Source: Aquimarina mytili (lineage in GTDB: Bacteria; Bacteroidota; Bacteroidia; Flavobacteriales; Flavobacteriaceae). Taken from it: 64,000 nt of DNA. Below are positions 45,131 to 53,655 of the stretch, piece by piece. A program made the position numbers and the translations under genes. Location: assembly GCF_016735115.1 (NCBI RefSeq), contig NZ_JAERQJ010000007.1, forward strand, positions 1 through 64,000, given 5' to 3'. The notes below the pieces were generated by a model. That model was given only the letters and a program-made list of their open reading frames with translations. It searched no databases and was not told the DNA's origin. Numbering within the stretch: the first letter of the stretch is position 1; every line of letters starts with the position of its first letter.

Positions 45131-47986
45131 TTAGGCTTCTGCTTCCATATATTCTTCAATAGGAGCACAGGTACATATTAAATTTCTATCTCCATAGGCA
45201 TCATCTACACGACGAACAGAGGGCCAAAATTTATTTTCGGCAATATAGGATAGAGGGTATGCTGCCTGCTCTCTAGAGTATGGAAAATCCCAATCATCAG
45301 ATGTTAGCATTGCTAATGTGTGAGGTGCATTTTTCATCACATTATTTGGGTTATCTGTATTAGCATTCGCAATTTCTTCACGAATTGAAATCATAGCATC
45401 ACAAAATCGATCCAACTCGGCTTTACTTTCACTTTCAGTAGGTTCTATCATAATAGTACCTGCTACCGGAAACGAAACAGTTGGAGCATGAAATCCATAA
45501 TCCATAAGTCGTTTTGCAATGTCCGTTACTTCGATTCCATTGGCTTTAAATGGTCTACAGTCTATAATCATTTCATGCGCCGCTCTTCCTCTTTCTCCTG
45601 TGTATAAAACGCTATAGTGTCCATCCAAACGCTCTTTAATATAATTAGCGTTTAGTATTGCATATTCAGTAGCTTCTTTGAGACCTTTTGCTCCAAGCAT
45701 AGTAATATATCCATAAGAAATAAGACAGGCTAAGGCAGATCCCCATGGTGCAGCAGAAATTGCTGTAATCGATTGATCTCCACCAGTAGAAATTACAGGA
45801 TTTCCTGGTAAAAATGGAACTAGTTGCTTAGCGACACAAATTGGTCCAACACCTGGACCACCACCACCATGTGGTATGGCAAAGGTCTTATGTAGGTTAA
45901 GGTGACAAACATCTGCACCAATGGCTCCTGGATTAGTTAATCCAACCTGTGCATTCATATTTGCTCCATCCATATATACTTGTCCGCCATTATCATGGAT
46001 AATCTTGGTTATTTCTTTGATTGCCGATTCGTAAACTCCATGAGTAGAAGGATAGGTAACCATCAAAGCAGCAAGATTATCTTTGTATTTTAATGCTTTT
46101 TCTCTAAGATCATCAACATCGATATTCCCTTCTTCTGTAGATTTTGTAACTACAACCTTCATTCCGGCCATAACTGCGGAAGCAGGATTGGTTCCGTGGG
46201 CTGATGAAGGAATTAAACAAATATTACGATGATGATCTCCTCGAGATTCATGATATGCGCGTATTACCATTAACCCGGCAAACTCGCCTTGTGCCCCAGA
46301 ATTTGGTTGTAGCGAAGTAGCTGCAAAGCCTGTAATTTCGGTAAGTTGATCTTCAAGTTTTTTAAGAATTTCTTGATACCCCTGAGTTTGTTCTACAGGA
46401 ACAAAAGGATGGATGTTGCCCCATTGTGGATCACTAAGTGGTAACATTTCTGAAGCCGCATTTAGTTTCATAGTACATGATCCTAATGGAATCATAGAAT
46501 GATTTAAAGAAAGGTCTTTGCGCTCTAACTTTTTGATATAGCGCATAAGTTCGGTTTCAGAATGATATGTATTGAAAACATCATTGGTAAGAAACTCGGT
46601 ATTTCGCCTAAGATTCCTATCAATAGTACTGATATTTTGAATTTCTTTAATCTGAATCGCCTCTTTTCCAATAGATTTTGCAAAAATGGAAATAATACCA
46701 TTTAGATCTTCTATAGTGGTTGCTTCATTTAAAGATATTGAAACGGTGTTAGTATCCGGATAATAGAAATTTACCTCATGTGTTTCTGCGATTTCTTTTA
46801 TTTTGAGAGCATCAGTTTTGATACGCAAGGTATCAAAAAATGCAGTGTTAAGTTGCTCGAAACCTAAACTTTGTAAAGCTTTGCTTAACTCTTCGGCAGA
46901 TGCATTAACTTTTGAGGCTATATATTTAAGTCCTTCTGATCCGTGATATACTGCATACATTCCGGCCATAACTGCCAAAAGCACTTGAGCTGTACAAATA
47001 TTCGAAGTTGCTTTGTCACGTTTTATATGCTGTTCTCTAGTTTGAAGTGCCATACGTAACGCACGATCTCCATTCAAGTCTTGAGTGACTCCAATAATTC
47101 TACCGGGGATATTTCTTTTGTATTGTTCTCTTGTTGCAAAATACGCTGCATGCGGCCCCCCATACCCTAACGGAATTCCAAAGCGTTGTGTGGTACCTAC
47201 CACTACATCTGCATCAAAACTTCCGGGAGACTTTAGTGATACCAAGCTCAAAATATCTGCAGCAACGGCCACTTTTATTTCTGAATCATGTGCTTTCTTA
47301 ACAAAATCAGCATAGTCATATACTTGTCCTGATTTCCCTGGGTATTGTAAAATAGCTCCATAAAACTCTTTAGAGAAATAAAATTGTTGGTGATCACCAA
47401 CTACTAATTCGATATCAAGAGGTATTGCCCTTGTTTTAAGTAATGAAAGTGTTTGAGGTAAAACCTCTTCAGAGACAAAAAACTTATTGACATTCTTTTT
47501 TTTCTGATCTCTAGAGCGCACTGCAAAAAGCATAGTCATTGCTTCTGCTGCTGCTGTACTTTCATCTAATAATGAAGCATTGGCAAGCTCCATACCTGTA
47601 AGATCACAAATCATCGTCTGGTAATTCAATAAAGCCTCTAATCTACCTTGAGCGATTTCTGCCTGATAAGGTGTATAAGCAGTATACCAACCCGGGTTTT
47701 CCAAAATATTACGTTGTATAACGGCAGGCAAACAAGACTCATGGTATCCAAGCCCTATATACGTTTTGAATGCTTTGTTTTTGGTAGACAATTTTTGAAT
47801 ATGTGCTGAATATTCTTGTTCGCTCATTGCAGAAGCAAGATTAAGCGGTTTCTTCAGAAGAATGTCATCAGGAACGGTTTCAAAAACGAGTTGATCAATA
47901 GATTCTACTTTGATCGTATCTAACATGCTGCCCAGATTCTTTTCTGATGGGCCTATATGACGCAGTTTAAATGAGTCAGTTTTCAT
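45131..47986 (-). CDS. gcvP: Glycine dehydrogenase (aminomethyl-transferring), P protein
   Basis: The PLP-dependent P protein of the glycine cleavage system decarboxylates glycine and passes the aminomethyl group to the H protein. It is the long homodimeric form of 951 residues with two related halves. The N-half begins [17 protein letters not shown]. The C-half holds [15 protein letters not shown] and the cofactor lysine in [17 protein letters not shown]. The ATG at 47986 is chosen; the 20 residues upstream do not resemble the family. It is transcribed alone here. No glycine riboswitch was seen upstream. Confidence 0.97.
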   Translation of the reverse strand: MKTDSFKLRHIGPSEKNLGSMLDTIKVESIDQLVFETVPDDILLKKPLNLASAMSEQEYSAHIQKLSTKNKAFKTYIGLGYHESCLPAVIQRNILENPGWYTAYTPYQAEIAQGRLEALLNYQTMICDLTGMELANASLLDESTAAAEAMTMLFAVRSRDQKKKNVNKFFVSEEVLPQTLSLLKTRAIPLDIELVVGDHQQFYFSKEFYGAILQYPGKSGQVYDYADFVKKAHDSEIKVAVAADILSLVSLKSPGSFDADVVVGTTQRFGIPLGYGGPHAAYFATREQYKRNIPGRIIGVTQDLNGDRALRMALQTREQHIKRDKATSNICTAQVLLAVMAGMYAVYHGSEGLKYIASKVNASAEELSKALQSLGFEQLNTAFFDTLRIKTDALKIKEIAETHEVNFYYPDTNTVSISLNEATTIEDLNGIISIFAKSIGKEAIQIKEIQNISTIDRNLRRNTEFLTNDVFNTYHSETELMRYIKKLERKDLSLNHSMIPLGSCTMKLNAASEMLPLSDPQWGNIHPFVPVEQTQGYQEILKKLEDQLTEITGFAATSLQPNSGAQGEFAGLMVIRAYHESRGDHHRNICLIPSSAHGTNPASAVMAGMKVVVTKSTEEGNIDVDDLREKALKYKDNLAALMVTYPSTHGVYESAIKEITKIIHDNGGQVYMDGANMNAQVGLTNPGAIGADVCHLNLHKTFAIPHGGGGPGVGPICVAKQLVPFLPGNPVISTGGDQSITAISAAPWGSALACLISYGYITMLGAKGLKEATEYAILNANYIKERLDGHYSVLYTGERGRAAHEMIIDCRPFKANGIEVTDIAKRLMDYGFHAPTVSFPVAGTIMIEPTESESKAELDRFCDAMISIREEIANANTDNPNNVMKNAPHTLAMLTSDDWDFPYSREQAAYPLSYIAENKFWPSVRRVDDAYGDRNLICTCAPIEEYMEAEA

Positions 47987-48012
47987 AGCGAAAAACAGTT
48001 GAAATTGAGACC

Positions 48013-48020
48013 GCAAAAGT
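48013..48020 (-). promoter_or_regulatory. Predicted -7 box of gcvP
   Basis: On the minus strand TACTTTTG matches TAnnTTTG, about 27 bases before the gcvP ATG. Confidence 0.5.
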
Positions 48021-48120
48021 ACACATTTAATTGCGATTAATTTCACAATTAATTAACCCTATGGTATCAAGTTTTTAACCATTTTCGGGTGTTATTAACA
48101 GATAAGCCTAAATTTGCAGC

Positions 48121-48948
48121 GTGGAAACCTTAAAAAGTATATTCAAGTTTTATGTCAATAGCAGTATTCATGTTGCTCTAGCTATTTGTGCCCTGGTACA
48201 AATTACCTTTCTTAAGTTGGGAACAACTGATAGATATGCCTTTCTTCTTTTTAGTTTTTTGGGCTCTATTGCAGCGTATAATTTTGTTAAGTATTCTAAA
48301 GTTTCTAAACTTCACCATAGAAAGTTGACCAGGTCTATGAAGGGGATTCGTGTATTGACAATTCTTTGCAGTGTGTTTTTTGTATATCTCGCTTTTAAGG
48401 TACCTTATGATACATTGATGTATATGCTTCCATTTGCTGCGTTAACAGTTTTATATGCTGTTCCTGTTTTTCCTAATAAAAGGAATTTAAGAAGTGTAGC
48501 TGGGATTAAAATTTTTATAATAGGGTTAGTTTGGGCGGGAGCCACGGTATTAGTACCTGTGGTCTATGTTAATGGTACTTTTGATTTTGACTTTTTAATT
48601 GAAATAATCCAGCGATTCTTATTTGTTGTAGTATTGATGTTGCCTTTTGAAATTAGGGATCTACAGTTTGATGCTGAGACCTTGGAAACTATACCTCAGA
48701 AAATCGGAGTAACAAGAACCAAGGTTTTTGGGAGTATTTTGGTGGTTACATTTTTGTTATTAACCGCTGTGAAGGATACGCTTTCTTTGATAGAAATTTT
48801 AAGCACTATCCTGGTGGCAACGATTACTCTCTTATTTTTATGGGGAACCGAACGACAGCAATCAAAATACTATTGTTCATTTTGGGTAGAAAGTGTACCT
48901 ATAATGTGGTTATTTATTATACTTATATTACAGCGTTTATTTAGTTAA
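48121..48948 (+). CDS. UbiA-like prenyltransferase-fold membrane protein
   Basis: A 275-residue protein with about eight membrane helices. The first cytoplasmic loop holds AAYNFVKYSKV and the second holds LPFEIRDLQFD, in the places where UbiA enzymes carry Asp-rich metal-binding motifs; the first motif is degenerate, so activity is uncertain. The start is GTG at 48121, with a -7-like box (TAAATTTG, 48109-48116) only four bases before it. It is convergent with the zinc-finger gene and overlaps it by eight bases. Confidence 0.75.
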   Translation: METLKSIFKFYVNSSIHVALAICALVQITFLKLGTTDRYAFLLFSFLGSIAAYNFVKYSKVSKLHHRKLTRSMKGIRVLTILCSVFFVYLAFKVPYDTLMYMLPFAALTVLYAVPVFPNKRNLRSVAGIKIFIIGLVWAGATVLVPVVYVNGTFDFDFLIEIIQRFLFVVVLMLPFEIRDLQFDAETLETIPQKIGVTRTKVFGSILVVTFLLLTAVKDTLSLIEILSTILVATITLLFLWGTERQQSKYYCSFWVESVPIMWLFIILILQRLFS

Positions 48949-49192
48949 TTTCTTTCTGTAACTTTTTTTTCATAGATTCTTTTTGAGAAGGACTAATAGT
49001 ATGAACATCAGATTTTTTAATAATTTTTGTAAGCTTAGTGTTTCTTTTTGAATATGCTCGAGTTACTCTGCAATACACTAATCGAATATTTAATTTAATA
49101 ACCTCTAAAAATGAAGCTTCACCATATTGGTTTTTATCACAAATATGTTTTGCTTCTTCGCAGGATACAAATAACTTATTAGTAGTTTTCAT
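48941..49192 (-). CDS. Small zinc-finger-like protein, possible anti-sigma partner (copy 2)
   Basis: This 83-residue protein has the pattern CEEAKHICDKNQYGEASF and later VYCRVTRAYSKRN, a shortened version of the CxxxHxxC...C zinc-binding motif found in small anti-sigma proteins. It resembles the next gene upstream over most of its length, and so is a tandem duplicate. The second CxxC is reduced to a single Cys here. It lies downstream of the ECF sigma gene on the same strand. Confidence 0.75.
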   Translation of the reverse strand: MKTTNKLFVSCEEAKHICDKNQYGEASFLEVIKLNIRLVYCRVTRAYSKRNTKLTKIIKKSDVHTISPSQKESMKKKLQKEIN

Positions 49193-49237
49193 TACACTTT
49201 TTAATGCTTCTTTTGTTTGGGGATTATATGTTTTGTC

Positions 49238-49495
49238 TTATTGTTCAGACATTTTTTGTTTTAGTCGTTCTTTCATTGCATTTTTTTCATACTCATTAAT
49301 GCTAATAACTTTAGGGTCTTTAACTAGTTTAGTTAATTTACCGTTATTTGAAGAGTATTTTCTACACGCTCTGCAATATATCAGATGTACATTTAATTTT
49401 ACTTTTTCCCAAAAAGATGCTTCCTTATATTGATTCTTATCACAAAAGTGATTAGCATCTGAACAGCTTACAAAAATTCCTTTTCCTTTACTCAT
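49238..49495 (-). CDS. Small zinc-finger-like protein, possible anti-sigma partner (copy 1)
   Basis: This 85-residue soluble protein has VSCSDANHFCDKNQYKEASF and IYCRACRKYSSNN, giving a Cys-x3-His-x2-Cys plus Cys-x2-Cys set suited to bind zinc, like ZAS-type anti-sigma factors. It starts 6 bases after the sigma factor stop, which supports a regulatory pair. There is no membrane segment. Family assignment and function are inference. Confidence 0.8.
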   Translation of the reverse strand: MSKGKGIFVSCSDANHFCDKNQYKEASFWEKVKLNVHLIYCRACRKYSSNNGKLTKLVKDPKVISINEYEKNAMKERLKQKMSEQ

Positions 49496-49501
49496 TATTT
49501 C

Positions 49502-50056
49502 TTAAAACCAATTTTTTTCTAGACACTCAGCCATTGCTGTACGTGCTCGGTGGATAATAACCCATAGATTAGACGCAGTAATATCAAATTCATTACAAAT
49601 AGCTTCTGTATCAAATCCTTGAATCGTTTTCATTTTAAAAATAAGGGCTTGTTTTTCTGGTAATTTACCAATGCAATCATGAATTGCTACTCCTAGTTCT
49701 TCATTTTCAATATCGCCTTCAGCATTCTTGTCAAAGGGATCTGCCACTCTTTCTTCTAGCCAATCTCCTTCAGTTTCAGAATCACTGGAATAGTTTATTC
49801 TTACTTCTGCTTTGCCCTTGTTACTATTTATTTTGCGATAATGATCTATGATTTTTCTTTTTAGAATTGAGATAAGCCACGTTCGTTCACTGGCTTCACC
49901 TTTAAAATTTTTCATGGATTTAAGGCCGGCAAAGAATGTTTCTTGCACAAGATCCTGCGCAATTTCTTTATCATCAACTCTAACAATGGTATAGTTAAAT
50001 AAGTAATCACTGTATTTATCCACCCATGTATTGGGGTCTATGGTGTTTGTTGGCAT
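49502..50056 (-). CDS. RNA polymerase sigma factor, ECF type
   Basis: A 184-residue sigma-70 family factor. Region 2 reads DLVQETFFAGLKSMKNFKGEASERTWLISILKRKIIDHYR; region 4 (about 125-180) contains LPEKQALIFKMKTIQGFDTEAICNEF and LWVIIHRARTAMAECLE. The linker is acidic (SDSETEGDWLEER). The ATG at 50056 is preferred over upstream GTG and TTG codons. Two zinc-finger genes follow directly and probably hold it inactive until a signal. Confidence 0.93.
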   Translation of the reverse strand: MPTNTIDPNTWVDKYSDYLFNYTIVRVDDKEIAQDLVQETFFAGLKSMKNFKGEASERTWLISILKRKIIDHYRKINSNKGKAEVRINYSSDSETEGDWLEERVADPFDKNAEGDIENEELGVAIHDCIGKLPEKQALIFKMKTIQGFDTEAICNEFDITASNLWVIIHRARTAMAECLEKNWF

Positions 50057-50182
50057 TGCTGATTTAATTGTTGTGTTCACCAAAAATAGGATAAAAAGTT
50101 GAATCTTACTGTATGTTTTAACTATTGTGTACTAAGTAGAATTTGTTTTTAAATCCTTACAACTAATTTTTGATGTAGTACT

Positions 50183-50641
50183 TTATGGTCTACACATTTC
50201 TAAATGTGATTTTATAAATTGATTTCGAGAAATAAGAAAATGCGTAAGGTATTTTTTTAAAAATACATGGTTAAATGCCTTGCCAAAGATCCCATAAGGA
50301 GTTTCATACCGGAGAATATCTATCATTTCTGTTCCTTTTGATGTTCTATGAAAAATATGCTCATGCTTAAAGTATTTAAAATGCCCCTGGATCATTTCGT
50401 CGGTAAATCGATTTGGAGAATCAAATGATGTGATTTTACTTCGATGCGTTAAGTAAAGGCCAAAGTGTTTACCTCTCCATGTCACTGTTTCGTCTAAACC
50501 TATTAAACCCGATATAGTACCTTCAATTGCTTGCTCTTTTGTTTTGCTTGCAGTATATACATGAAAATCAATATTTCTACTTAGATCAAATACTTTTTTT
50601 ATTGAACTATTAATTATCGTTTTTAAATGAATTGTAGTCAT
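50183..50641 (-). CDS. SRPBCC family protein
   Basis: A 152-residue START-like helix-grip fold protein: IHLKTIINSSIKKVFDLSRNID, then TVTWRGKHFGLYLTHRSKI, FTDEMIQGHFKYFKHEHIF and a C-terminal helix. Such proteins bind hydrophobic ligands or lipids. It lies five bases after the TIGR01777 gene, a pairing found in many bacteria, and is the last gene of the GbsR-linked operon. Confidence 0.88.
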   Translation of the reverse strand: MTTIHLKTIINSSIKKVFDLSRNIDFHVYTASKTKEQAIEGTISGLIGLDETVTWRGKHFGLYLTHRSKITSFDSPNRFTDEMIQGHFKYFKHEHIFHRTSKGTEMIDILRYETPYGIFGKAFNHVFLKKYLTHFLISRNQFIKSHLEMCRP

Positions 50642-50646
50642 CGTTT

Positions 50647-51555
50647 TTAAATCAGGTCTTTTAATGCTTTTGTTAGGTTAGGATACTCAAATTTAAATCC
50701 ATTTTCTTCTAATTTTGCAGGAATAAGATTTCGACTTTTAAGTATTAATTCGGTTTCAGTATTAATGATTTTAGCTCCAATTTCTAATAAAGGTTTGGAT
50801 AATGGAATTCCAAAAGGTGCATTTATGGTAGTTCTAAGTGTTTTCATGAATATGGCATTTGTTGAAGGATTACGAGAAACAATATTTATTGGACCATCTA
50901 TAGTAGAGTTATTTATGATGAAATCAATACTTTTGGCAAAATCGAGCTCATGTATCCAGCTTATTTTTTGATTTCCAGAGCCTTGTTTTCCTCCAAATCC
51001 AATTTTAGCCAAATTATGCATGGGGCCTAAAGCTCCACCTTTTTTACCCAAAACAATCGATGTTCTTAGTGCTACTTTTCTGGTGTTAGGGGTTTTTTGA
51101 GAGAAAAATGCTTCTTCCCAGGATGTGGCTACATGTACCGAGAACCCCTTGCCTATATCACCATTAGTTTCATTCATTTTTTTGTTCAAAGAGTGTCGAT
51201 AAATGGTTCCCGTGGATGAGTTTAACCATGTTTTTGGAGGAGTATGGCATGCTTTCACAGCTTTGCCTAAAACATGAGTTGATTCTAACCTGGAGCTTAA
51301 AATCAGATCTTTGTTTTGTTGGGTATATCTACAATCAACAGACTTTCCGGTCATATTAATTAGTGCATCGGCTTGATTGAGTTCGGTTTGCCAATTTCCA
51401 AGATTTTTGGCATCCCAATGTACCCATTGAATGTTATTTTCAGTTTTACTTTTTCCTCTGGTAAGGATGATGATTTTTTCTACCTTGTCTTTAAAGTATT
51501 CTGTGATTACGTTTCCTAAGAATCCGCTTCCACCTGCGATGACTATTTTTTTCAT
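50647..51555 (-). CDS. TIGR01777 family NAD(P)-dependent oxidoreductase (YfcH-like)
   Basis: A 302-residue extended-SDR protein with GGSGFLGNVI, LTRGKSKTENNIQWVHWDA, LINMTGKSVDCRYT, SSTGTIYR and the C-terminal GFKFEYPNLTKALKDL. This is the epimerase family related to E. coli YfcH; the substrate is not known. It is tightly linked to the SRPBCC and methyltransferase genes. Confidence 0.92.
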   Translation of the reverse strand: MKKIVIAGGSGFLGNVITEYFKDKVEKIIILTRGKSKTENNIQWVHWDAKNLGNWQTELNQADALINMTGKSVDCRYTQQNKDLILSSRLESTHVLGKAVKACHTPPKTWLNSSTGTIYRHSLNKKMNETNGDIGKGFSVHVATSWEEAFFSQKTPNTRKVALRTSIVLGKKGGALGPMHNLAKIGFGGKQGSGNQKISWIHELDFAKSIDFIINNSTIDGPINIVSRNPSTNAIFMKTLRTTINAPFGIPLSKPLLEIGAKIINTETELILKSRNLIPAKLEENGFKFEYPNLTKALKDLI

Positions 51556-51562
51556 AACTGAT

Positions 51563-52444
51563 TTATTTTTCTGCAGTAATTAAATAATATCCAAAGCTTT
51601 TCATGTGTAAACCTGAAAGCAATGCAAACAGAGAGCCTTTAAGGTTTTTCCAACTTTGAGGTTTAAGATGTTCTTTTTTAAAAAGCTTTTTAAGAATAAA
51701 TCCTATAATAGCAAAAGGAACGTGAAGTACAGATGGAGCCACTCTGAAAGAAACATCTTCGATTTTAATATTTTTAAAACCTAGCAGTTCTAAATCTTTT
51801 TCTACTTCATCAATACTTCCGAGCCCTTCGAGGCTCCATCCTTTGCATAGATTTTCATAACAATAACGACTTCCAATACAGAGTTGATTTTCGTTTTTTT
51901 TCAGAAATGCATCGGCAATGACTAATTTCGCATTTGGTTTTAATATTCGATACGTTTCTCGTAGCGCTTCCTTGCTATGTCCAGAATGGCAAAAGCTTTC
52001 TATAGCATATGCGCCATTTACACTGTTGGATGCAAAAGAAGTGTTACAATAATTTTCTTCGAGAATCAATCCATTTTTATGTTTCAATCTTTTATTTCCT
52101 TCATATACCTGAAACGTTGATAATGTAACTCCAATGATATTTACTAATGGATATTTTCGTAAACCATATTGCATGGCTCCACCAATTCCACACCCCAAAT
52201 CTGCAATCAAAGAATTTTTTTTAGGTACATTAAGTCTATTAAAAACTTGCTGTGTCATCTCATTGAGCATAGAATCTCTTTTAAAGAGGTTGGTTTTAAA
52301 CGGAATATAATACCCAAAATGCATATTAAAATCCTTACTCCAGAATTCATAATCTTCTGTAGCTTCATCATAAAATTGAATAATATTACGTTTTGTAGCA
52401 GATTTCTTTAGCCTTAGTTTGTGTAATATGGTAAGTGTGCTCAT
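51563..52444 (-). CDS. SAM-dependent methyltransferase, sterol/cyclopropane-type group
   Basis: A 293-residue methyltransferase with ADLGCGIGGAMQYGLRKYP (SAM loop), GVTLSTFQVYEGN, and YAIESFCHSGHSKEALRETYRIL. The early stretch FYDEATEDYEFWSKDFNMHFGYY is like the gamma-tocopherol or sarcosine-type methyltransferases that act on hydrophobic or small substrates. The C-terminal third has a possible membrane-associated segment (VPFAIIGFILKKLF). Part of the GbsR-linked operon. Confidence 0.88.
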   Translation of the reverse strand: MSTLTILHKLRLKKSATKRNIIQFYDEATEDYEFWSKDFNMHFGYYIPFKTNLFKRDSMLNEMTQQVFNRLNVPKKNSLIADLGCGIGGAMQYGLRKYPLVNIIGVTLSTFQVYEGNKRLKHKNGLILEENYCNTSFASNSVNGAYAIESFCHSGHSKEALRETYRILKPNAKLVIADAFLKKNENQLCIGSRYCYENLCKGWSLEGLGSIDEVEKDLELLGFKNIKIEDVSFRVAPSVLHVPFAIIGFILKKLFKKEHLKPQSWKNLKGSLFALLSGLHMKSFGYYLITAEK

Positions 52445-52456
52445 AATAATGAAGTG

Positions 52457-52897
52457 TTATATGTTGAAAAAACCAATACTGTTGTATAGTACTAATAAAG
52501 TATACACTACAGCAAAGAGCGTGAACAGGCAATTCATAAAATAACTGCCGATTTTGAATATTTTCTTTTTTGGAATTTCATACATTGGATAATATGCGAT
52601 TTGGGTAGCTACTTTGCCAATCCAATAGGCAGCAATTAGCCCTGTTATTGCAATAGCCAAAGCTGATTGCTCTTTTAGTTGAGTAGGTAAAACAATTGCA
52701 ATTAAACCAAATGAGAAGTTAAGTCCTTGAATATATCTGCCGTAAGTCTTAGCTATTTCCTGATTAAGAGGTTTAAGTTGCTTCACATCAGTATACCAAT
52801 CAAATACTCTATGTCTTATATATGGGTATATAAGTGCAGTAAATATTTGGCCAATGCCGCCAATAATAATGAGCCAGTTAGGGATGTTAAATTTCAT
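52457..52897 (-). CDS. Small four-helix membrane protein of unknown function
   Basis: A 146-residue protein with about four membrane helices (6-24, 57-75, 79-97, 120-141) and a conserved-looking loop with RHRVFDWYTDVKQLKPLN. No family name is clear to me. It is the first gene of the four-gene run that ends with the SRPBCC gene, and the operator-like motif 52917-52934 lies 20 bases before its start. Confidence 0.8.
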   Translation of the reverse strand: MKFNIPNWLIIIGGIGQIFTALIYPYIRHRVFDWYTDVKQLKPLNQEIAKTYGRYIQGLNFSFGLIAIVLPTQLKEQSALAIAITGLIAAYWIGKVATQIAYYPMYEIPKKKIFKIGSYFMNCLFTLFAVVYTLLVLYNSIGFFNI

Positions 52898-52916
52898 GTT
52901 TCTTATAATTTAAAAG

Positions 52917-52934
52917 TTTCAGAAAAAATTGAAA
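52917..52934. promoter_or_regulatory. Predicted GbsR operator in front of the four-gene operon
   Basis: TTTCAGAAAAAATTGAAA is an inverted repeat that differs at only two of 18 positions from the motif in the gbsR-like promoter at 53517-53534. Confidence 0.6.
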
Positions 52935-52985
52935 TAATAATTGAAAATTAAAAGGAGATTTCCTCCTTTCTTATGTATGTTACTT

Positions 52986-53489
52986 TTACTTAATTAATTT
53001 AACTAGTGCTTTTGTGATCCAATTATGGTCTTGACCAATTACTTTGTTCATCATAATATCAAGTGTATCCGCCATCTCATGCAATGCTTTAGTCTGCTTT
53101 ATTAGTTCTTTAGTCTTGGCAGTTCCATCTTCTTGAATATTCGAAACGTCATTTAAAACCTTAATAGTGGGTTTTAATTCTCTTCTGCTTCGTTCTTTTG
53201 CTATTTGTCTTGCGAGTTCTTGAATATCTTTTTCAGAAGTGAAGTATTCTCTACGTTCTCCCATTTTATTTTCTTTAAAAACTATACCCCAATCCATCAA
53301 TTGACGTAAGTTCATGCTTGTGTTTCCTCTGGAAATATGTAACTCCTCCATAATGTCTTCCATAGAAAGAGGCTCAGGTGATATTAGTAATAGAGCATGG
53401 ATCTGTGCCATGGCTTTATTAATTCCCCATAAAGTACCAAGAGAACCCCATGTAGAAATAAATTTATTTTTTGCTTCGTCGTAATTCAT
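52986..53489 (-). CDS. GbsR/MarR family transcriptional regulator
   Basis: A 167-residue winged helix regulator. It begins ISTWGSLGTLWGINKAMAQIHALLLISPEPLSM, the usual GbsR opening, then the helix-turn-helix MEELHISRGNTSMNLRQLMDWGIV and wing KMGERREYF, and a helical C-terminal dimer part. It lies upstream of the operon 50183-52897 on the same strand. GbsR-type regulators often respond to osmolytes or membrane stress; the signal here is unknown. Confidence 0.92.
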   Translation of the reverse strand: MNYDEAKNKFISTWGSLGTLWGINKAMAQIHALLLISPEPLSMEDIMEELHISRGNTSMNLRQLMDWGIVFKENKMGERREYFTSEKDIQELARQIAKERSRRELKPTIKVLNDVSNIQEDGTAKTKELIKQTKALHEMADTLDIMMNKVIGQDHNWITKALVKLIK

Positions 53490-53493
53490 AGTA

Positions 53494-53501
53494 CAAATAT
53501 A
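53494..53501 (-). promoter_or_regulatory. Predicted promoter of the gbsR-like gene
   Basis: TATATTTG on the minus strand matches TAnnTTTG; TTG lies 18 bases further upstream, the usual -33 position. The start codon at 53489 is only four bases after the box, so the mRNA may be leaderless. Confidence 0.6.
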
Positions 53502-53516
53502 TTAAAAATTTTAAAC

Positions 53517-53534
53517 TTTCAAAAAATATTGAAA
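53517..53534. promoter_or_regulatory. Predicted autoregulatory GbsR operator
   Basis: TTTCAAAAAATATTGAAA overlaps the -33 region of the predicted promoter and matches the motif at 52917-52934 in 16 of 18 positions. Confidence 0.6.
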
Positions 53535-53655
53535 TTTAATTATGCTTTTAACCTATTAGATAAGTGGGGCAATCCAGTTATTATTTTGTGGGGGATCCAT
53601 TTTTGTTAATGTTTGATTTTATGTAAGTTACAATCTAACACAAACTCACATTATA

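Noticed and set aside
47987..48120. Possible glycine riboswitch upstream of gcvP
   Set aside because: The leader would be only about 20 bases and has no tandem aptamer structure.
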